Assembly (NCBI RefSeq): GCF_000230835.1
Contig: NZ_CM001240.1
Location: 529,001-593,000 of the forward strand
Origin: Clostridium sp. DL-VIII
GTDB taxonomy: Bacteria; Bacillota; Clostridia; Clostridiales; Clostridiaceae
DNA length: 64,000 nucleotides
Direction of reading: 5' to 3'
This document shows, piece after piece, positions 40,559-50,242 of this stretch (positions are counted from its first letter, which is position 1; each line of letters begins with the position of its first letter). The notes below the pieces were generated by a model. That model was not told the DNA's origin, did no database searches, and saw only the letters and a program-made list of their open reading frames with translations. A program made the position numbers and the translations under genes.

Positions 40559-41695
40559 ATGAATTTTGGAACTAAATTAATACATGCAAGTGGAGATATA
40601 GACCCTACAACAGGGTCTGTAAGTACTCCAATATATCAAACATCAACATTTCATCAATTTGATATAGAGAACTTCGGAAAATATGATTATGCAAGGTCAG
40701 GAAACCCAACAAGAGATGTAGTAGAAAAAATAATAGCAGAACTCGAGGGGGGAGAGTGTGGCTTTGCATTTGCTTCAGGAATGGCAGCAATTTGTTCTGT
40801 GTTATCAATATTTTCAGCAGGAGATCACATTATAATTTGTGGAGATGTTTATGGGGGAACTTATAGAGCAGCTACAAAATTATTTTCAAGATTTAATATT
40901 GACTTTACATTTGTAGATGCATCAAATATTAAAGAAATAGAAAAGGCTTTTAAACAAAATACAAAAGGACTTTATTTAGAAACTCCATCAAATCCGTTGT
41001 TAAAGGTTACAGATCTAAGGGCTGCTAGCAAATTAGCTAGAGAGAATAATGCAATTACAATAGTAGATAACACTTTCATGTCACCATATCTTCAAAGGCC
41101 ATTAGAATTAGGAGCGGATATAGTTCTTCATAGTGCGACTAAATTTTTAGGTGGACATAGTGACGTAATTGCAGGTCTTGTTGTAACGAAGACGAAAGAG
41201 CTTGGAGATAGAATTTATCAAATACAAAACACTTTTGGAGCTGTACTTGGGCCTCAAGATTCATGGCTTCTTGTTAGAGGAATTAAAACCTTAAAGGTTA
41301 GACTAGATGCACTTCAAAAAAGTGCTCAAAAATTGGCTGAATGGCTTGAGACAAGAGAAGAAGTGGAAAAAGTATATTATCTTGGATTATCTTCTATGGA
41401 AGGAAGAGAATTGCATTTAGAACAAGCATATGGCGCTGGCGCAGTCTTATCCTTTAAGTTTAAAACTTTTGAAAGGACTAAAACATTTTTAAATAATGTT
41501 AAGAATGTAGCCGTAGCAGTTAGCTTAGGAAGTGTAGAAACTATAGTGTCATATCCTGCTAAAATGAGCCATGCATCGATTCCAAAAGAAGAAAGAGAAG
41601 AACTTGGAATTACAGATACATTAATAAGAGTATCTGTAGGATTAGAAGATATAGATGATTTAATTGAATCATTTAGAGAAGCTATGGAGAAGTAA
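40559..41695 (+). CDS. metC: Cystathionine beta/gamma-lyase-type PLP enzyme
   Basis: The second Cys/Met PLP enzyme, 378 residues. YDYARSGNPTRDVVEKIIAELEGG, ASGMAAICSVLSIF, IVDNTFMSPYLQRPLELGAD and HSATKFLGGHSDVIAG with the PLP lysine. Expected to cleave cystathionine to homocysteine after the preceding enzyme; a gamma-lyase role cannot be excluded. Under the same S-box. The ribosome binding site is AGAGGGGTG at about 40545-40553. Confidence 0.85.
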   Translation: MNFGTKLIHASGDIDPTTGSVSTPIYQTSTFHQFDIENFGKYDYARSGNPTRDVVEKIIAELEGGECGFAFASGMAAICSVLSIFSAGDHIIICGDVYGGTYRAATKLFSRFNIDFTFVDASNIKEIEKAFKQNTKGLYLETPSNPLLKVTDLRAASKLARENNAITIVDNTFMSPYLQRPLELGADIVLHSATKFLGGHSDVIAGLVVTKTKELGDRIYQIQNTFGAVLGPQDSWLLVRGIKTLKVRLDALQKSAQKLAEWLETREEVEKVYYLGLSSMEGRELHLEQAYGAGAVLSFKFKTFERTKTFLNNVKNVAVAVSLGSVETIVSYPAKMSHASIPKEEREELGITDTLIRVSVGLEDIDDLIESFREAMEK

Positions 41696-41770
41696 TCGTG
41701 ATTGTTAAAATAATGTATTAATATGAAATTTTGTATTTAAATAATTGTGAATGGCACAAATGTGAAAGAG

Positions 41771-41806
41771 CCTAATAGATATCTTTTATCTATTAGGTAT
41801 TTTTTA
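41771..41806 (+). terminator. Terminator of the methionine operon
   Basis: Perfect 11 bp stem CCTAATAGATA / TATCTATTAGG with a 5-nt loop, followed by TATTTTTTATT. Confidence 0.95.
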
Positions 41807-41854
41807 TTGCTGAAAAAAACATAATAAAAATGTGAATTATCAATGGTTATACTC

Positions 41855-41950
41855 AAACTTTAAATTTGTCATTGAAAACGTAGCACAATTTTGAAGTTGT
41901 TTAAATTGAAAAGGTATTCACGATAGTTTAAGATGATAAATGAAAGAACT
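41855..41950 (+). promoter_or_regulatory. mtlA promoter/operator block, copy 1
   Basis: A block of about 95 bp that is repeated at 43564. It holds TTTAAATTTGTCATTGAAAA, then TTTTGAAGTTGTTTAAATTG and a promoter TTGAAA (41906-41911), 17 bp, TAAGAT (41929-41934). The conserved TTTAAATT-n-TTGAAAA words are likely MtlR sites by position. The next start codon is mtlA. Confidence 0.75.
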
Positions 41951-41990
41951 AATACTAAAATAATTTATTGAATAAATAGGAGGTTTTATT

Positions 41991-43412
41991 ATGGAAACTG
42001 TTAATACAGGGGAAAAAACATCTCTAAAAGGAAAAGTACAGAGACTAGGCAGCTTCTTAAGTGGTATGGTATTACCTAATATCGGTGCATTTATTGCTTG
42101 GGGTTTAATTACGGCTTTATTTATTCCAACAGGATGGATGCCAAATGCATATTTAGGCACTATGGTAGATCCTATGATAAAATATTTATTACCATTACTT
42201 ATTGGATATACAGGTGGTAAAATTGTATATGGTCAAAGGGGAGCAGTAGTTGGTGCAATAGCAACAATAGGTGTTGTAATCGGTGCTTCTATACCAATGT
42301 TTTTAGGGGCAATGATTATGGGACCAGTTGGTGGTTATGTAATTAAAAAAGTGGATCAATTCTTTGAAGGAAAAGTTCCAACAGGTTTTGAAATGTTAGT
42401 TAATAACTTTTCATCTGGAATCTTTGGAGGAATCTTAGCACTTATAAGTTTTACTTGCATTGAACCAGTAGTTCAAGGTTTTTCAAATGCATTAGGTAGT
42501 TTAGCTACAATAGTTACAAACATGGGATTATTACCTTTAATAGATATATTCATTGAACCAGCAAAGGTATTATTCTTAAATAATGCAATTAACCATGGAA
42601 TATTATCTCCACTTGGAATACAACAAGCACAAGAAGTAGGTAAATCAGTATTCTTCTTACTTGAAGCAAATCCAGGTCCAGGACTTGGTATACTTTTAGC
42701 TTATACATTCTATGGTAAGGGAAATGCAAAGCAATCAGCTCCAGGAGCTATAATCATTCACTTCCTTGGAGGAATACATGAAATATATTTCCCATATATC
42801 TTAATGAAACCAATGTTAATATTAGCAGCAATAGCTGGAGGAATTTGTGCAGACTTAACTTTTGTATTAACTCATGCTGGACTTGCAGCACCAGCTTCAC
42901 CAGGTAGTATATTTGCAGTAATGGCTATGACACCAAGAGGTAATTACGCATCTGTTTTAGCAGGAGTTGCAGTAGCTACAATTGTATCTTTCTTAGTTGG
43001 ATCAATAATTCTTAAAGCATCAAAAGATAGTGGGGAAGCAAACCTTGATGAAGCTCAAGCTAAAATGAAAGATATGAAGGCAGAGAGCAAAGGTACAAAG
43101 ACTGAAGAAACAGCTGTTAATGTATCAAAAGATGATGTTAAATTAATAGTTTTTGCTTGCGATGCAGGTATGGGATCTTCAGCAATGGGAGAATCAATTC
43201 TTAAAAAGGCTCTAAAAGATGCTGGAATTAATGGGATAGAAGTTAAACATTCATCAGTTGACAGCATTCCAAAAGAAGCTAATGTAATATTTACTCAAGA
43301 AAACTTAGTTGAAAGAGCAAGAAGCTCAGCATCAGCATCGGCTAATATAATTACAGTTAAAAATTTCTTAGATCGTAGTAAATATGATGATTTTATAAAC
43401 ACATTAAAATAA
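41991..43412 (+). CDS. mtlA: Mannitol-specific PTS IICB component
   Basis: Imports and phosphorylates mannitol to mannitol-1-phosphate. It has 473 residues: membrane IIC domain about 25-345 ([44 protein letters not shown]) then a linker and cytosolic IIB domain about 380-473 with the phosphocysteine in [15 protein letters not shown]. The IIA domain is a separate protein (MtlF). The ribosome binding site is AGGAGG at 41979-41984. Confidence 0.95.
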   Translation: METVNTGEKTSLKGKVQRLGSFLSGMVLPNIGAFIAWGLITALFIPTGWMPNAYLGTMVDPMIKYLLPLLIGYTGGKIVYGQRGAVVGAIATIGVVIGASIPMFLGAMIMGPVGGYVIKKVDQFFEGKVPTGFEMLVNNFSSGIFGGILALISFTCIEPVVQGFSNALGSLATIVTNMGLLPLIDIFIEPAKVLFLNNAINHGILSPLGIQQAQEVGKSVFFLLEANPGPGLGILLAYTFYGKGNAKQSAPGAIIIHFLGGIHEIYFPYILMKPMLILAAIAGGICADLTFVLTHAGLAAPASPGSIFAVMAMTPRGNYASVLAGVAVATIVSFLVGSIILKASKDSGEANLDEAQAKMKDMKAESKGTKTEETAVNVSKDDVKLIVFACDAGMGSSAMGESILKKALKDAGINGIEVKHSSVDSIPKEANVIFTQENLVERARSSASASANIITVKNFLDRSKYDDFINTLK

Positions 43413-43437
43413 TTAAGTTACAATAAACATGAAATAG

Positions 43438-43472
43438 CAATAAAGGACAATGAGTTTAATTGTCCTTTATTG
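43438..43472 (+). terminator. Hairpin between mtlA and the second promoter block
   Basis: Perfect 14 bp stem CAATAAAGGACAAT / ATTGTCCTTTATTG, loop 7 nt. The T-tail is weak, so read-through into mtlR is possible. Confidence 0.75.
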
Positions 43473-43563
43473 TGGTTTATATGAATATATTTAAAAATTT
43501 TTTAAAGCCAGACTATTTTTTGTGATTTATAACTAATATATTCATGCAATAATAATTAATTTT

Positions 43564-43658
43564 GAACTTTAAATTTGTCATTGAAAAGTCACCACAGTTT
43601 TGAACTTGTTTAAATTGAAAACGTATTATACGTAGTATAAGATAATAAGTGAAAGAAA
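43564..43658 (+). promoter_or_regulatory. mtl promoter/operator block, copy 2
   Basis: Clearly homologous to the block at 41855: same order of words, with promoter TTGAAA (43615-43620), 17 bp, TAAGAT (43638-43643). It lies about 350 bp upstream of mtlR and is expected to drive mtlRFD. Confidence 0.75.
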
Positions 43659-44014
43659 CAATAATATTCAATATTGATAAATAACATATTAAAATTTACA
43701 TTAAGACAATTAACTCCATAATTAGGAATATGCAAAAAAATGCAAATATTCAAAGGAGTGGTAACGTTTACTAAAAATTAATAATGGGTATTAACGATTC
43801 TTATTATTAAAATAAAAATAACTAGTTATAATACTTCTTTATTTTAGTATCGTATTTAATCTTAGACAATAGGAAAACCTATTTTTGAAAAGTTCTAAAT
43901 TATAAAAATTAATGACTATATAATGATAATTCATCTTAAAAGATTTTACATTACTAAAAGATGCGATAACCTAAGAAGTGCATAAAAAATAATAAAGTAA
44001 ATCGGGTGAAGTAT
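43659..44014. other. Long leader before mtlR
   Basis: About 355 bp downstream of promoter copy 2 and before mtlR. No gene is evident; AAAGGAG followed by a very short frame appears near 43754, and the near-palindrome GTAACGTTTAC at about 43762 looks like a catabolite-control-type site but matches only partly. It would form a long untranslated leader of the mtlR mRNA. Confidence 0.4.
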
Positions 44015-46060
44015 ATGAATAATTTAACTCCTAGGCAGCAATTTATATTAAGTACAATCTTAAATGAAGGTACTTCTAATATAAAGAGCATAAGTAAAGA
44101 CCTTGATGTAAGTGAAAGAACCATATTAAGGGAAATAAATGCTATTAATAAAGAACTTAAAAAAAGTAGTATAGTTATATTTAATGATGAAGATATGAAT
44201 TTAAGTATTTCTGGTAATAAGGAAAATCTAGAAGAAATCAAAAGCTCTTTAGAGATGATTCCGATTCCTTGGTTATTTAGCAAGGAGCAAAGACAAATCA
44301 TAATTATGTGTGAACTTTTGGTTAGTAAGGAGCCCTTAAAAGCATCATATTTTTGCCATAAATTTAATGTAGTAATGGGAAGCATAAGTCTAGATATAGA
44401 TAATATCGAAAAAAGGCTTATTTCAAAGAATCTATGCGTTATCAGAAAGAGAAGTTATGGAATAAGTATTCAGGGATCAGAGTGGAATAAGAGAAATGCC
44501 ATAGTAGAATTGTTCTTTGATTTTAAACCTTTCGAAGACTTATTAGCATTTCTTTATGATGAAAAAGTCGATCAGTTGGTTAAGGTATTTTTTAATATTA
44601 TTTTTGGAAATGAAATTATTAATTCAGTAAAGAATGTATTGAAGGATAAAGAATTAGATTATTTTAAAAACAACGATATAAAATACCTAAGTTTATTTAT
44701 ACAAGTACTCCTATCAATAAAAAAGACTCAAAATGGAGAAAGTATATATTTACCTAAGGAAATTAAAACGAATATCTTAGCTGTAGATGAATACAAACGA
44801 ATACAATATTTGGGCGAGAGCTTAGAGAAGAATAATATATTTATATCAGAGGATGAATTAGTTTATTTATGTTTATATCTGAGTGATTATAAGTATTTGT
44901 TTAATAATAAGTATCGTATAGAATCAGATATTGATTATGAGAATATATCGAAAGAAGTCATTGAAGAAGTATCAAAAAAAATGAATGTGGATATTACAGG
45001 GGATGAGCAATTAACAAAAGATCTTGCTCAACATTTTAAACAAACCTTTTACATGCTGAACTTGGGGCTAAAAGTAATAAACCCACTTATAAATGAAATA
45101 AAAGAAAACTATAGAGACATATATAAGATTATTAATAGTACTTGTAGGCTAATATTTTCAAGATATAATTTTAAAATTCCTCCAGAGGAGGTGGGGTACA
45201 TAACTATGCATATTGTTGTGGCTATACAAAAACGGCAGGTAATGTCTAAGGATATTAGGGTGCTGGTTGTATGTCCAAGTGGTATAGGTACTTCAAGAAT
45301 ATTATGCAATAAAGTAAAAACTCTCTTTAATGATATAAAAACTATTGATGTGGTGTCTTTGCATGATATAAATAATTTAGTTAAAAGGAACGAATATGAT
45401 TTGATTTTAGCAACAGTTCCTGTAAGTTTAGAAGCAGATAATATAATTGTAGTTTCACATTTCATGAATGAGGAAGATGTGGAAAAAATCAGTGAGTTTA
45501 TATCTGAGTTTAAAGCTAATAATGAAAAAGAATTAAAATTATTTGCTGAAGCTCCTGACAATACAGTTACAGATGAGGAATATGAGCTGGCTAATACTAT
45601 GGTTAAAAATCTTAAAGTAAATAAATGTAATAGTGAAGCTTTCACAGATTTAATAAATTTCATAGTAGAAGATATTCACAAAATAAATATTGGAAAAAAT
45701 AGAGAAGTCATAAGAAAACTCATTTTTAAACGTGAGGAAAATGGAAATGTAGTTGTTCCAGGAACTAATGTAGCTCTTATACACACTAGAAGTGATGAAA
45801 TCAGTGAACCATTTGTAGGAGTATATAGAATAAATAAACCTTTAGCTATGAGAAGTATAGGATTTTCAGTAGAGGATGTAGACACGTTTATAGTCATGTT
45901 TGCAAGGAATGCTGAAAGTAATTATATACTTAAGATTCTCGGCAAAATAAGTGTTTCATTAATAGAAAAAAAAGAATTTATTGAAGTATTAAAATTTAGC
46001 AGTGCGGTGGAGATTAGAGAGTTTCTAATTAACATCATTAATAATGAGGAGGAAGAATAA
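44015..46060 (+). CDS. mtlR: Mannitol operon regulator with PRD and PTS domains
   Basis: DNA-binding activator controlled by PTS phosphorylation, 681 residues. N-terminal helix-turn-helices (SIKDLDVSERTILREI region, 20-45), two PRDs (about 190-400, with conserved His in YITMHIVVAIQ), a galactitol-type IIB-like domain (LVVCPSGIGTSRILCNK, about 415-430) and a C-terminal IIA-type domain (VVVPGTNVALIHTRS). It should activate the mtl genes when mannitol is present and glucose is not. The ATG at 44015 follows GGGTGA; the GTG at 44006 is a weaker alternative. Confidence 0.93.
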   Translation: MNNLTPRQQFILSTILNEGTSNIKSISKDLDVSERTILREINAINKELKKSSIVIFNDEDMNLSISGNKENLEEIKSSLEMIPIPWLFSKEQRQIIIMCELLVSKEPLKASYFCHKFNVVMGSISLDIDNIEKRLISKNLCVIRKRSYGISIQGSEWNKRNAIVELFFDFKPFEDLLAFLYDEKVDQLVKVFFNIIFGNEIINSVKNVLKDKELDYFKNNDIKYLSLFIQVLLSIKKTQNGESIYLPKEIKTNILAVDEYKRIQYLGESLEKNNIFISEDELVYLCLYLSDYKYLFNNKYRIESDIDYENISKEVIEEVSKKMNVDITGDEQLTKDLAQHFKQTFYMLNLGLKVINPLINEIKENYRDIYKIINSTCRLIFSRYNFKIPPEEVGYITMHIVVAIQKRQVMSKDIRVLVVCPSGIGTSRILCNKVKTLFNDIKTIDVVSLHDINNLVKRNEYDLILATVPVSLEADNIIVVSHFMNEEDVEKISEFISEFKANNEKELKLFAEAPDNTVTDEEYELANTMVKNLKVNKCNSEAFTDLINFIVEDIHKINIGKNREVIRKLIFKREENGNVVVPGTNVALIHTRSDEISEPFVGVYRINKPLAMRSIGFSVEDVDTFIVMFARNAESNYILKILGKISVSLIEKKEFIEVLKFSSAVEIREFLINIINNEEEE

Positions 46061-46501
46061 ATGGAAAAAGGAATCTTAGTAAAACAAGGAATAGTATTAA
46101 ATGTAAGTTCAGAATCTAAGGACAAGGCAATAGAAAGAGTTGGGAAGCTTTTAATAGATGGAGGTTATGTTAAAGAAAATTATATAGAGGGAATGAAAGC
46201 TAGAGAAGAGGAAGTAACAACTTACATGGGGAATGGTGTAGCAATTCCACATGGTATGAATGAATATAAGAAGGAAATCCTTGAAACTGGAATAGTTATA
46301 GCTCAATACCCAAATGGTGTTGATTTCGGTGAAGGAAATACTGCATATATAGTAATTGGGATAGCTGGAAAAGGCGATGAACATATGGAGATTTTATCAA
46401 AGATAGCACTAACAGTTCAATATGAAGAAAATGTTGAGAGACTTAGAAATGCAAAGACTCCAGAAGAAATAATAGAAATTATAGAAGAAGGAGAGATGTA
46501 A
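46061..46501 (+). CDS. mtlF: Mannitol-specific PTS IIA component
   Basis: Phosphocarrier for MtlA, 146 residues, with the phosphorylated histidine in GVAIPHGMNEYK near residue 65 and the E-R-V-G-KLLIDGGYV helix of the IIA-Fru/Mtl fold. It starts immediately after the mtlR stop, with GAGGAGGAAG inside the end of mtlR as its ribosome binding site, so translation is coupled. Confidence 0.95.
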   Translation: MEKGILVKQGIVLNVSSESKDKAIERVGKLLIDGGYVKENYIEGMKAREEEVTTYMGNGVAIPHGMNEYKKEILETGIVIAQYPNGVDFGEGNTAYIVIGIAGKGDEHMEILSKIALTVQYEENVERLRNAKTPEEIIEIIEEGEM

Positions 46502-46502
46502 T

Positions 46503-47648
46503 ATGAAAGCAATTCAATTTGGAGCAGGAAACATAGGAAGAGGGTTCATAGGTGCATTACTTTCAAAAGCAGGATATCATGTAGTTTTTGCCGATGTAAA
46601 TAAAGAAATAATCGATAAAATAAATGTTGATAAAACATATACAATACATGTTATGGATGTAGAATGTGAAGATGTAGTAGTTGAAAATATAAGTGGAGTT
46701 ATCTCAATAAATGATGAAGTTTTAAATGAGATAAAGGAAGCAGAAATTATAACAACAGCCGTAGGTCTTGTTGTATTACCAAGAATAGCACCAACAATAG
46801 CTAAGGGGATACAACTTAGAAAAGAGGCTGGAATTAAGGCACCACTAAACATCATTGCATGTGAAAATGCTATAAAGGCAAGTTCTCAATTAAAAGCTGA
46901 AGTTGAAAAATGCTTAAATGAAGATGAAAAAGCTTATTTAGAAGAGTTTGTTGGATTCCCAGATTGTTCTGTGGATAGAATAGTTCCACCAGTTAAGAGT
47001 GAAAATATTTTAGATGTAGTAGTTGAAAAATTCTATGAATGGAATGTTGAAGAAAAAGCATTTAAAGGAACAATTCCATCAATAGAAGGAATGAACTTAG
47101 CAGATAATTTAATGGCATATATAGAAAGAAAACTATTCACATTAAATACTGGTCATGCAATTACAGCATATATAGGTAACTTAAAAGGATATAGTACAAT
47201 AGATGAAAGTATAGCTGATGAAAAGATATATAATATTGTAAAAAGTGCAATGAAGGAAAGTGGACTTGGATTAGTAGAAAAACATAATTTAGATAAAGAT
47301 GCTCATTTTAAATATATAGATAAAATCATTAAAAGATTTAAAAATCCATATTTAAAAGATGATGTATCAAGAGTTGGAAGAGAACCACTTAGAAAATTAA
47401 GCGATAGTGATAGATTAATCAAGCCATTAATGACTGCTAAGAGATTTAATCTAGGTATAGATAATTTATTATTAGGTGTAGGATCAGCTCTTCATTACAA
47501 TAATCCTGAAGATGCACAGAGTGTAAAATTGCAAGAATTAATCAAGGAAAAAGGAATAAAAGCTGCTATTTCAGAAATTGCTAATATAGATGATAGTGAA
47601 TTACTAGAAAAGATAGAAAAAGCATATGAAGATGTTTTAAAATTATAA
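46503..47648 (+). CDS. mtlD: Mannitol-1-phosphate 5-dehydrogenase
   Basis: Oxidises mannitol-1-phosphate to fructose-6-phosphate with NAD. It has 381 residues. Rossmann motif AIQFGAGNIGRGFIG, the catalytic region VDRIVPP and the polyol-dehydrogenase C-terminal domain with KLFTLNTGHAITAYIG. Last gene of the mannitol operon; one base separates it from the mtlF stop. Confidence 0.97.
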   Translation: MKAIQFGAGNIGRGFIGALLSKAGYHVVFADVNKEIIDKINVDKTYTIHVMDVECEDVVVENISGVISINDEVLNEIKEAEIITTAVGLVVLPRIAPTIAKGIQLRKEAGIKAPLNIIACENAIKASSQLKAEVEKCLNEDEKAYLEEFVGFPDCSVDRIVPPVKSENILDVVVEKFYEWNVEEKAFKGTIPSIEGMNLADNLMAYIERKLFTLNTGHAITAYIGNLKGYSTIDESIADEKIYNIVKSAMKESGLGLVEKHNLDKDAHFKYIDKIIKRFKNPYLKDDVSRVGREPLRKLSDSDRLIKPLMTAKRFNLGIDNLLLGVGSALHYNNPEDAQSVKLQELIKEKGIKAAISEIANIDDSELLEKIEKAYEDVLKL

Positions 47649-47656
47649 AAGTTTCA

Positions 47657-47690
47657 TCTAAGGCGGGTAAAAAAAATCCGCCTTAGATTG
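47657..47690 (+). terminator. Terminator of the mannitol operon
   Basis: Perfect 11 bp stem ATCTAAGGCGG / CCGCCTTAGAT with an A-rich loop, followed by a short T-rich tail. Confidence 0.85.
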
Positions 47691-47791
47691 TTTAAGTTAA
47701 ATAAATTAAGTGGTTTTAGTAAATTACTTAAGTATTTTTGTATAATAATATTTTTGTAACTAAAAAGTAAGAATTAAAATATATATAAATA

Positions 47792-47819
47792 TAGACAATT
47801 AAAAAATATATGATAAAAT
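47792..47819 (+). promoter_or_regulatory. Probable promoter of glmS
   Basis: TAGACA (47792-47797) and TAAAAT (47814-47819) with 16 bp spacing, about 75 bp before the ribozyme cleavage site. Confidence 0.55.
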
Positions 47820-47893
47820 AGTCAAAGAGGCATAAAAAAAGGAAAAATGGAGGCGATGATATAGGAAAAGTTAAAGCTATAAATTGAAAAAAA

Positions 47894-48265
47894 AGCGCCA
47901 GGACTAAGTGAAGTTTGAAGGTAAGTGAACTTTTGGTGGTTTAGTTTTTTGAAAAAGAATTTAGATGGAAGTAATCTTTTCTTTAAAGTTACATGAAGAT
48001 CTAAGTAAATCTTTTTAAAGGAAACTCGACTCACATTCGTTCGCTGAGTAAGTTCGACTGACCAAATCATAGATTTGGAGTCTCACTTGCCCGATTATAC
48101 TGGGTAAGTTCAAACTACTAAATCAAAGATTTAGGTTTTCACTTAAGTTGACGAGGTTGGGGAGTATCGAAACTTCGGCGGGTGCCCCACGGTATCGCAC
48201 TACCGTAAACGGCTGGTAAAACTGTAAAGCAATTTGCAGCACAAATTCAGTCTGGTGTTAAAACC
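47894..48265 (+). ncRNA. glmS ribozyme/riboswitch with an expanded P1 arm
   Basis: Self-cleaving RNA activated by glucosamine-6-phosphate. The cleavage site is between A47894 and the G of GCGCCAGGACT (47895). The conserved 3' part is intact: TTGACGAGGTTGGGGAGTAT, CGAAACTTCGGCGGGTGCCCC, ACGGTATCGCACTACCGTAAA and CTGGTAAAACTG. P1 closes with CTAAGTGAA (47904-47912) and TTCACTTAAG (48138-48147), but about 225 nt lie between these arms, where a normal ribozyme has a small loop. The insert includes two 40-nt copies at 48049 and 48105. Confidence 0.93.
48049..48144 (+). repeat. Two 40-nt tandem copies inside the ribozyme P1 arm
   Basis: Copies at 48049-48088 and 48105-48144 agree at about 30 of 40 positions (TAAGTTC...AAATCA.AGATTT...TCACTT). 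Each can fold into a hairpin (AAATC/GATTT core closed by AAGT/ACTT). A further hairpin, GACTCA/TGAGT, precedes them. Copy 2 overlaps the 3' strand of P1, so its hairpin competes with P1. Confidence 0.75.
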
Positions 48266-48377
48266 TTTCTTTTAATTTTAATTTCTAGGATTATTATGCC
48301 CTTTTTTGTTTTGCTAGGATGAAATTAAAAGGAGAATAAAAATTAAATAATATGCGAAAAAGAGAGGAAGAATAAAT

Positions 48378-50210
48378 ATGTGCGGAATAGTTGGATATTT
48401 TGGAAGTAAATCAGCGAAATCCTTTTTAGTAGATGGATTATCAAAGTTAGAGTATAGAGGTTATGACTCAGCAGGGATAGCAGTAGTTAATGAAGGTAAG
48501 GTAAGCATCGAAAAGCACAAAGGCCGTCTTACTAATTTAACTGATAATTTAGGAGAAGGCAAAGCTGAGGGAACACTTGGTATCGGCCATACTAGATGGG
48601 CAACTCATGGAGAACCATCTGATATTAATTCACATCCACATCAAAGTTCAAAAGGAGATATTACTGTAGTTCACAATGGAATTATAGAAAACTATATAGA
48701 ACTTAGACAATGGCTTAAAGGTCAAGGATATGAATTTATATCTCAAACAGATACAGAAGTAATACCAAATTTGATTCATTATTATTACGAAGAAATAGGA
48801 GATCTTTTTAAAGCAGTTGTAAAAGCTACTGAAAGACTAGAAGGTAGTTATGCTCTAGGTGTAGTAAGCGGAGCAGAACCAGACAAGCTAGTGGCTGTAA
48901 GAAAAGATAGTCCGTTAATTGTAGGTCTTGGAAAGGATGAAACATTTATTGCTTCAGATATACCAGCAATAATTAGCTACACAAGAGACATTTATCTTTT
49001 AGAAGATAGAGAATTTGTTCTTATTACTAAAGATGGAGCTAAAATCTTTAACGGTGATGGAACAGAAGTAAAGAAAGATGTTTTCAAAGTAACTTGGAAT
49101 GAAGATGCGGCTGAAAAGGGTGGATATGATTCTTTCATGCTTAAAGAAATCAATGAACAGCCAAAAGCTATCAAAGATACAATGGCTTCAAGATTATCAA
49201 TGAATAATGATATTAATTTTGGAGACTTTAAGTTATCTAAAGAAGATCTTGATAATATAGATAGAATCTTCATAGTAGCTTGTGGAACTGCATATAATGC
49301 AGGGCTTATGGGTAGAGTAGCAATTGAAAGATTAGCAAGGATACCAGTTGAAGTTGATATAGCATCAGAATTTAGATATAAAGATCCTTTAGTAACTAAT
49401 AAATCTCTTGTAATCACATTAAGTCAATCAGGGGAAACTGCTGATACATTAGCAGTTCTTAGAGATTGTAAAAAGGTTGGAGCTAGAACTTTAGCTATAA
49501 CTAACGTTGTAGGAAGTAGTATTTCTAGAGAAGCTGATAATGTAATATATACAATGGCAGGTCCAGAAATAGCTGTAGCTTCTACTAAAGCATATACAAC
49601 ACAAGTAGTTGTTATGTACTTGATGGCAATGTATTTTAGTGAATTAAAGGGATTAATGACTAAGGAATTAGATAAAGAATTAAGAGAAGCTTTATTATTA
49701 GTGCCTGAAAAAGTTCAAGTAATCTTAGATAAAGCAAATGAAATAGAAGAAATTGCTAATCTTTTAACTAATGAAGAAGATGTGTTTTATTTAGGAAGAG
49801 GTGCTGATTATGCACTATGTATAGAAGCATCACTAAAGCTTAAAGAAATTTCATATGTTCATTCAGAAGCGTATGCTGGTGGAGAATTAAAACATGGAAC
49901 AATAGCTTTAATTGAAAAAGGAACAAAGGTAATTGCTTTATTAACTCAAAGATCACTTAGAGAAAAAATGGTAAGTAATATAGTAGAAGTTAAGGCAAGA
50001 GGAGCAGAGGTAATTGCTATTGCTTATGAAAATGATGAATTAGATGAATCTATTTTCGATAAAGTAATCAGAATTCCAGAACTTCTTAACTTAGTTTCAC
50101 CAATAGTTGCTGTAGTTGCATTACAACTTTTAGCTTACTATACAGCTAGGAATAAAGGGTGCGATATAGATAAGCCAAGAAACTTAGCTAAATCAGTTAC
50201 TGTTGAATAA
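48378..50210 (+). CDS. glmS: Glutamine-fructose-6-phosphate aminotransferase
   Basis: Makes glucosamine-6-phosphate, first step to UDP-GlcNAc. It has 610 residues, normal. The N-terminal glutaminase starts with the catalytic cysteine (MCGIVGYFG) and has GIGHTRWATHG and HNGIIENY; two SIS sugar-isomerase domains follow (ACGTAYNAGL, TLSQSGETADTLA, STKAYTTQ), and the C-terminus ends in DIDKPRNLAKSVTVE. Its product triggers the upstream ribozyme, giving negative feedback. The ribosome binding site is AGAGGAAG at 48363-48370. Confidence 0.97.
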   Translation: MCGIVGYFGSKSAKSFLVDGLSKLEYRGYDSAGIAVVNEGKVSIEKHKGRLTNLTDNLGEGKAEGTLGIGHTRWATHGEPSDINSHPHQSSKGDITVVHNGIIENYIELRQWLKGQGYEFISQTDTEVIPNLIHYYYEEIGDLFKAVVKATERLEGSYALGVVSGAEPDKLVAVRKDSPLIVGLGKDETFIASDIPAIISYTRDIYLLEDREFVLITKDGAKIFNGDGTEVKKDVFKVTWNEDAAEKGGYDSFMLKEINEQPKAIKDTMASRLSMNNDINFGDFKLSKEDLDNIDRIFIVACGTAYNAGLMGRVAIERLARIPVEVDIASEFRYKDPLVTNKSLVITLSQSGETADTLAVLRDCKKVGARTLAITNVVGSSISREADNVIYTMAGPEIAVASTKAYTTQVVVMYLMAMYFSELKGLMTKELDKELREALLLVPEKVQVILDKANEIEEIANLLTNEEDVFYLGRGADYALCIEASLKLKEISYVHSEAYAGGELKHGTIALIEKGTKVIALLTQRSLREKMVSNIVEVKARGAEVIAIAYENDELDESIFDKVIRIPELLNLVSPIVAVVALQLLAYYTARNKGCDIDKPRNLAKSVTVE

Positions 50211-50242
50211 ATAATAGATTAATAAAAGACTAATTGTGTGAG

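Noticed and set aside
43759..43775. CcpA cre site in the mtlR leader
   Set aside because: GTAACGTTTAC resembles cre but misses key positions of the consensus, so I do not list it as a site.
45109..45663. 184-codon frame on the minus strand within mtlR
   Set aside because: It lies entirely opposite a well-supported gene, has no ribosome binding site, and its hydrophobic composition is what antisense of AT-rich coding DNA produces.
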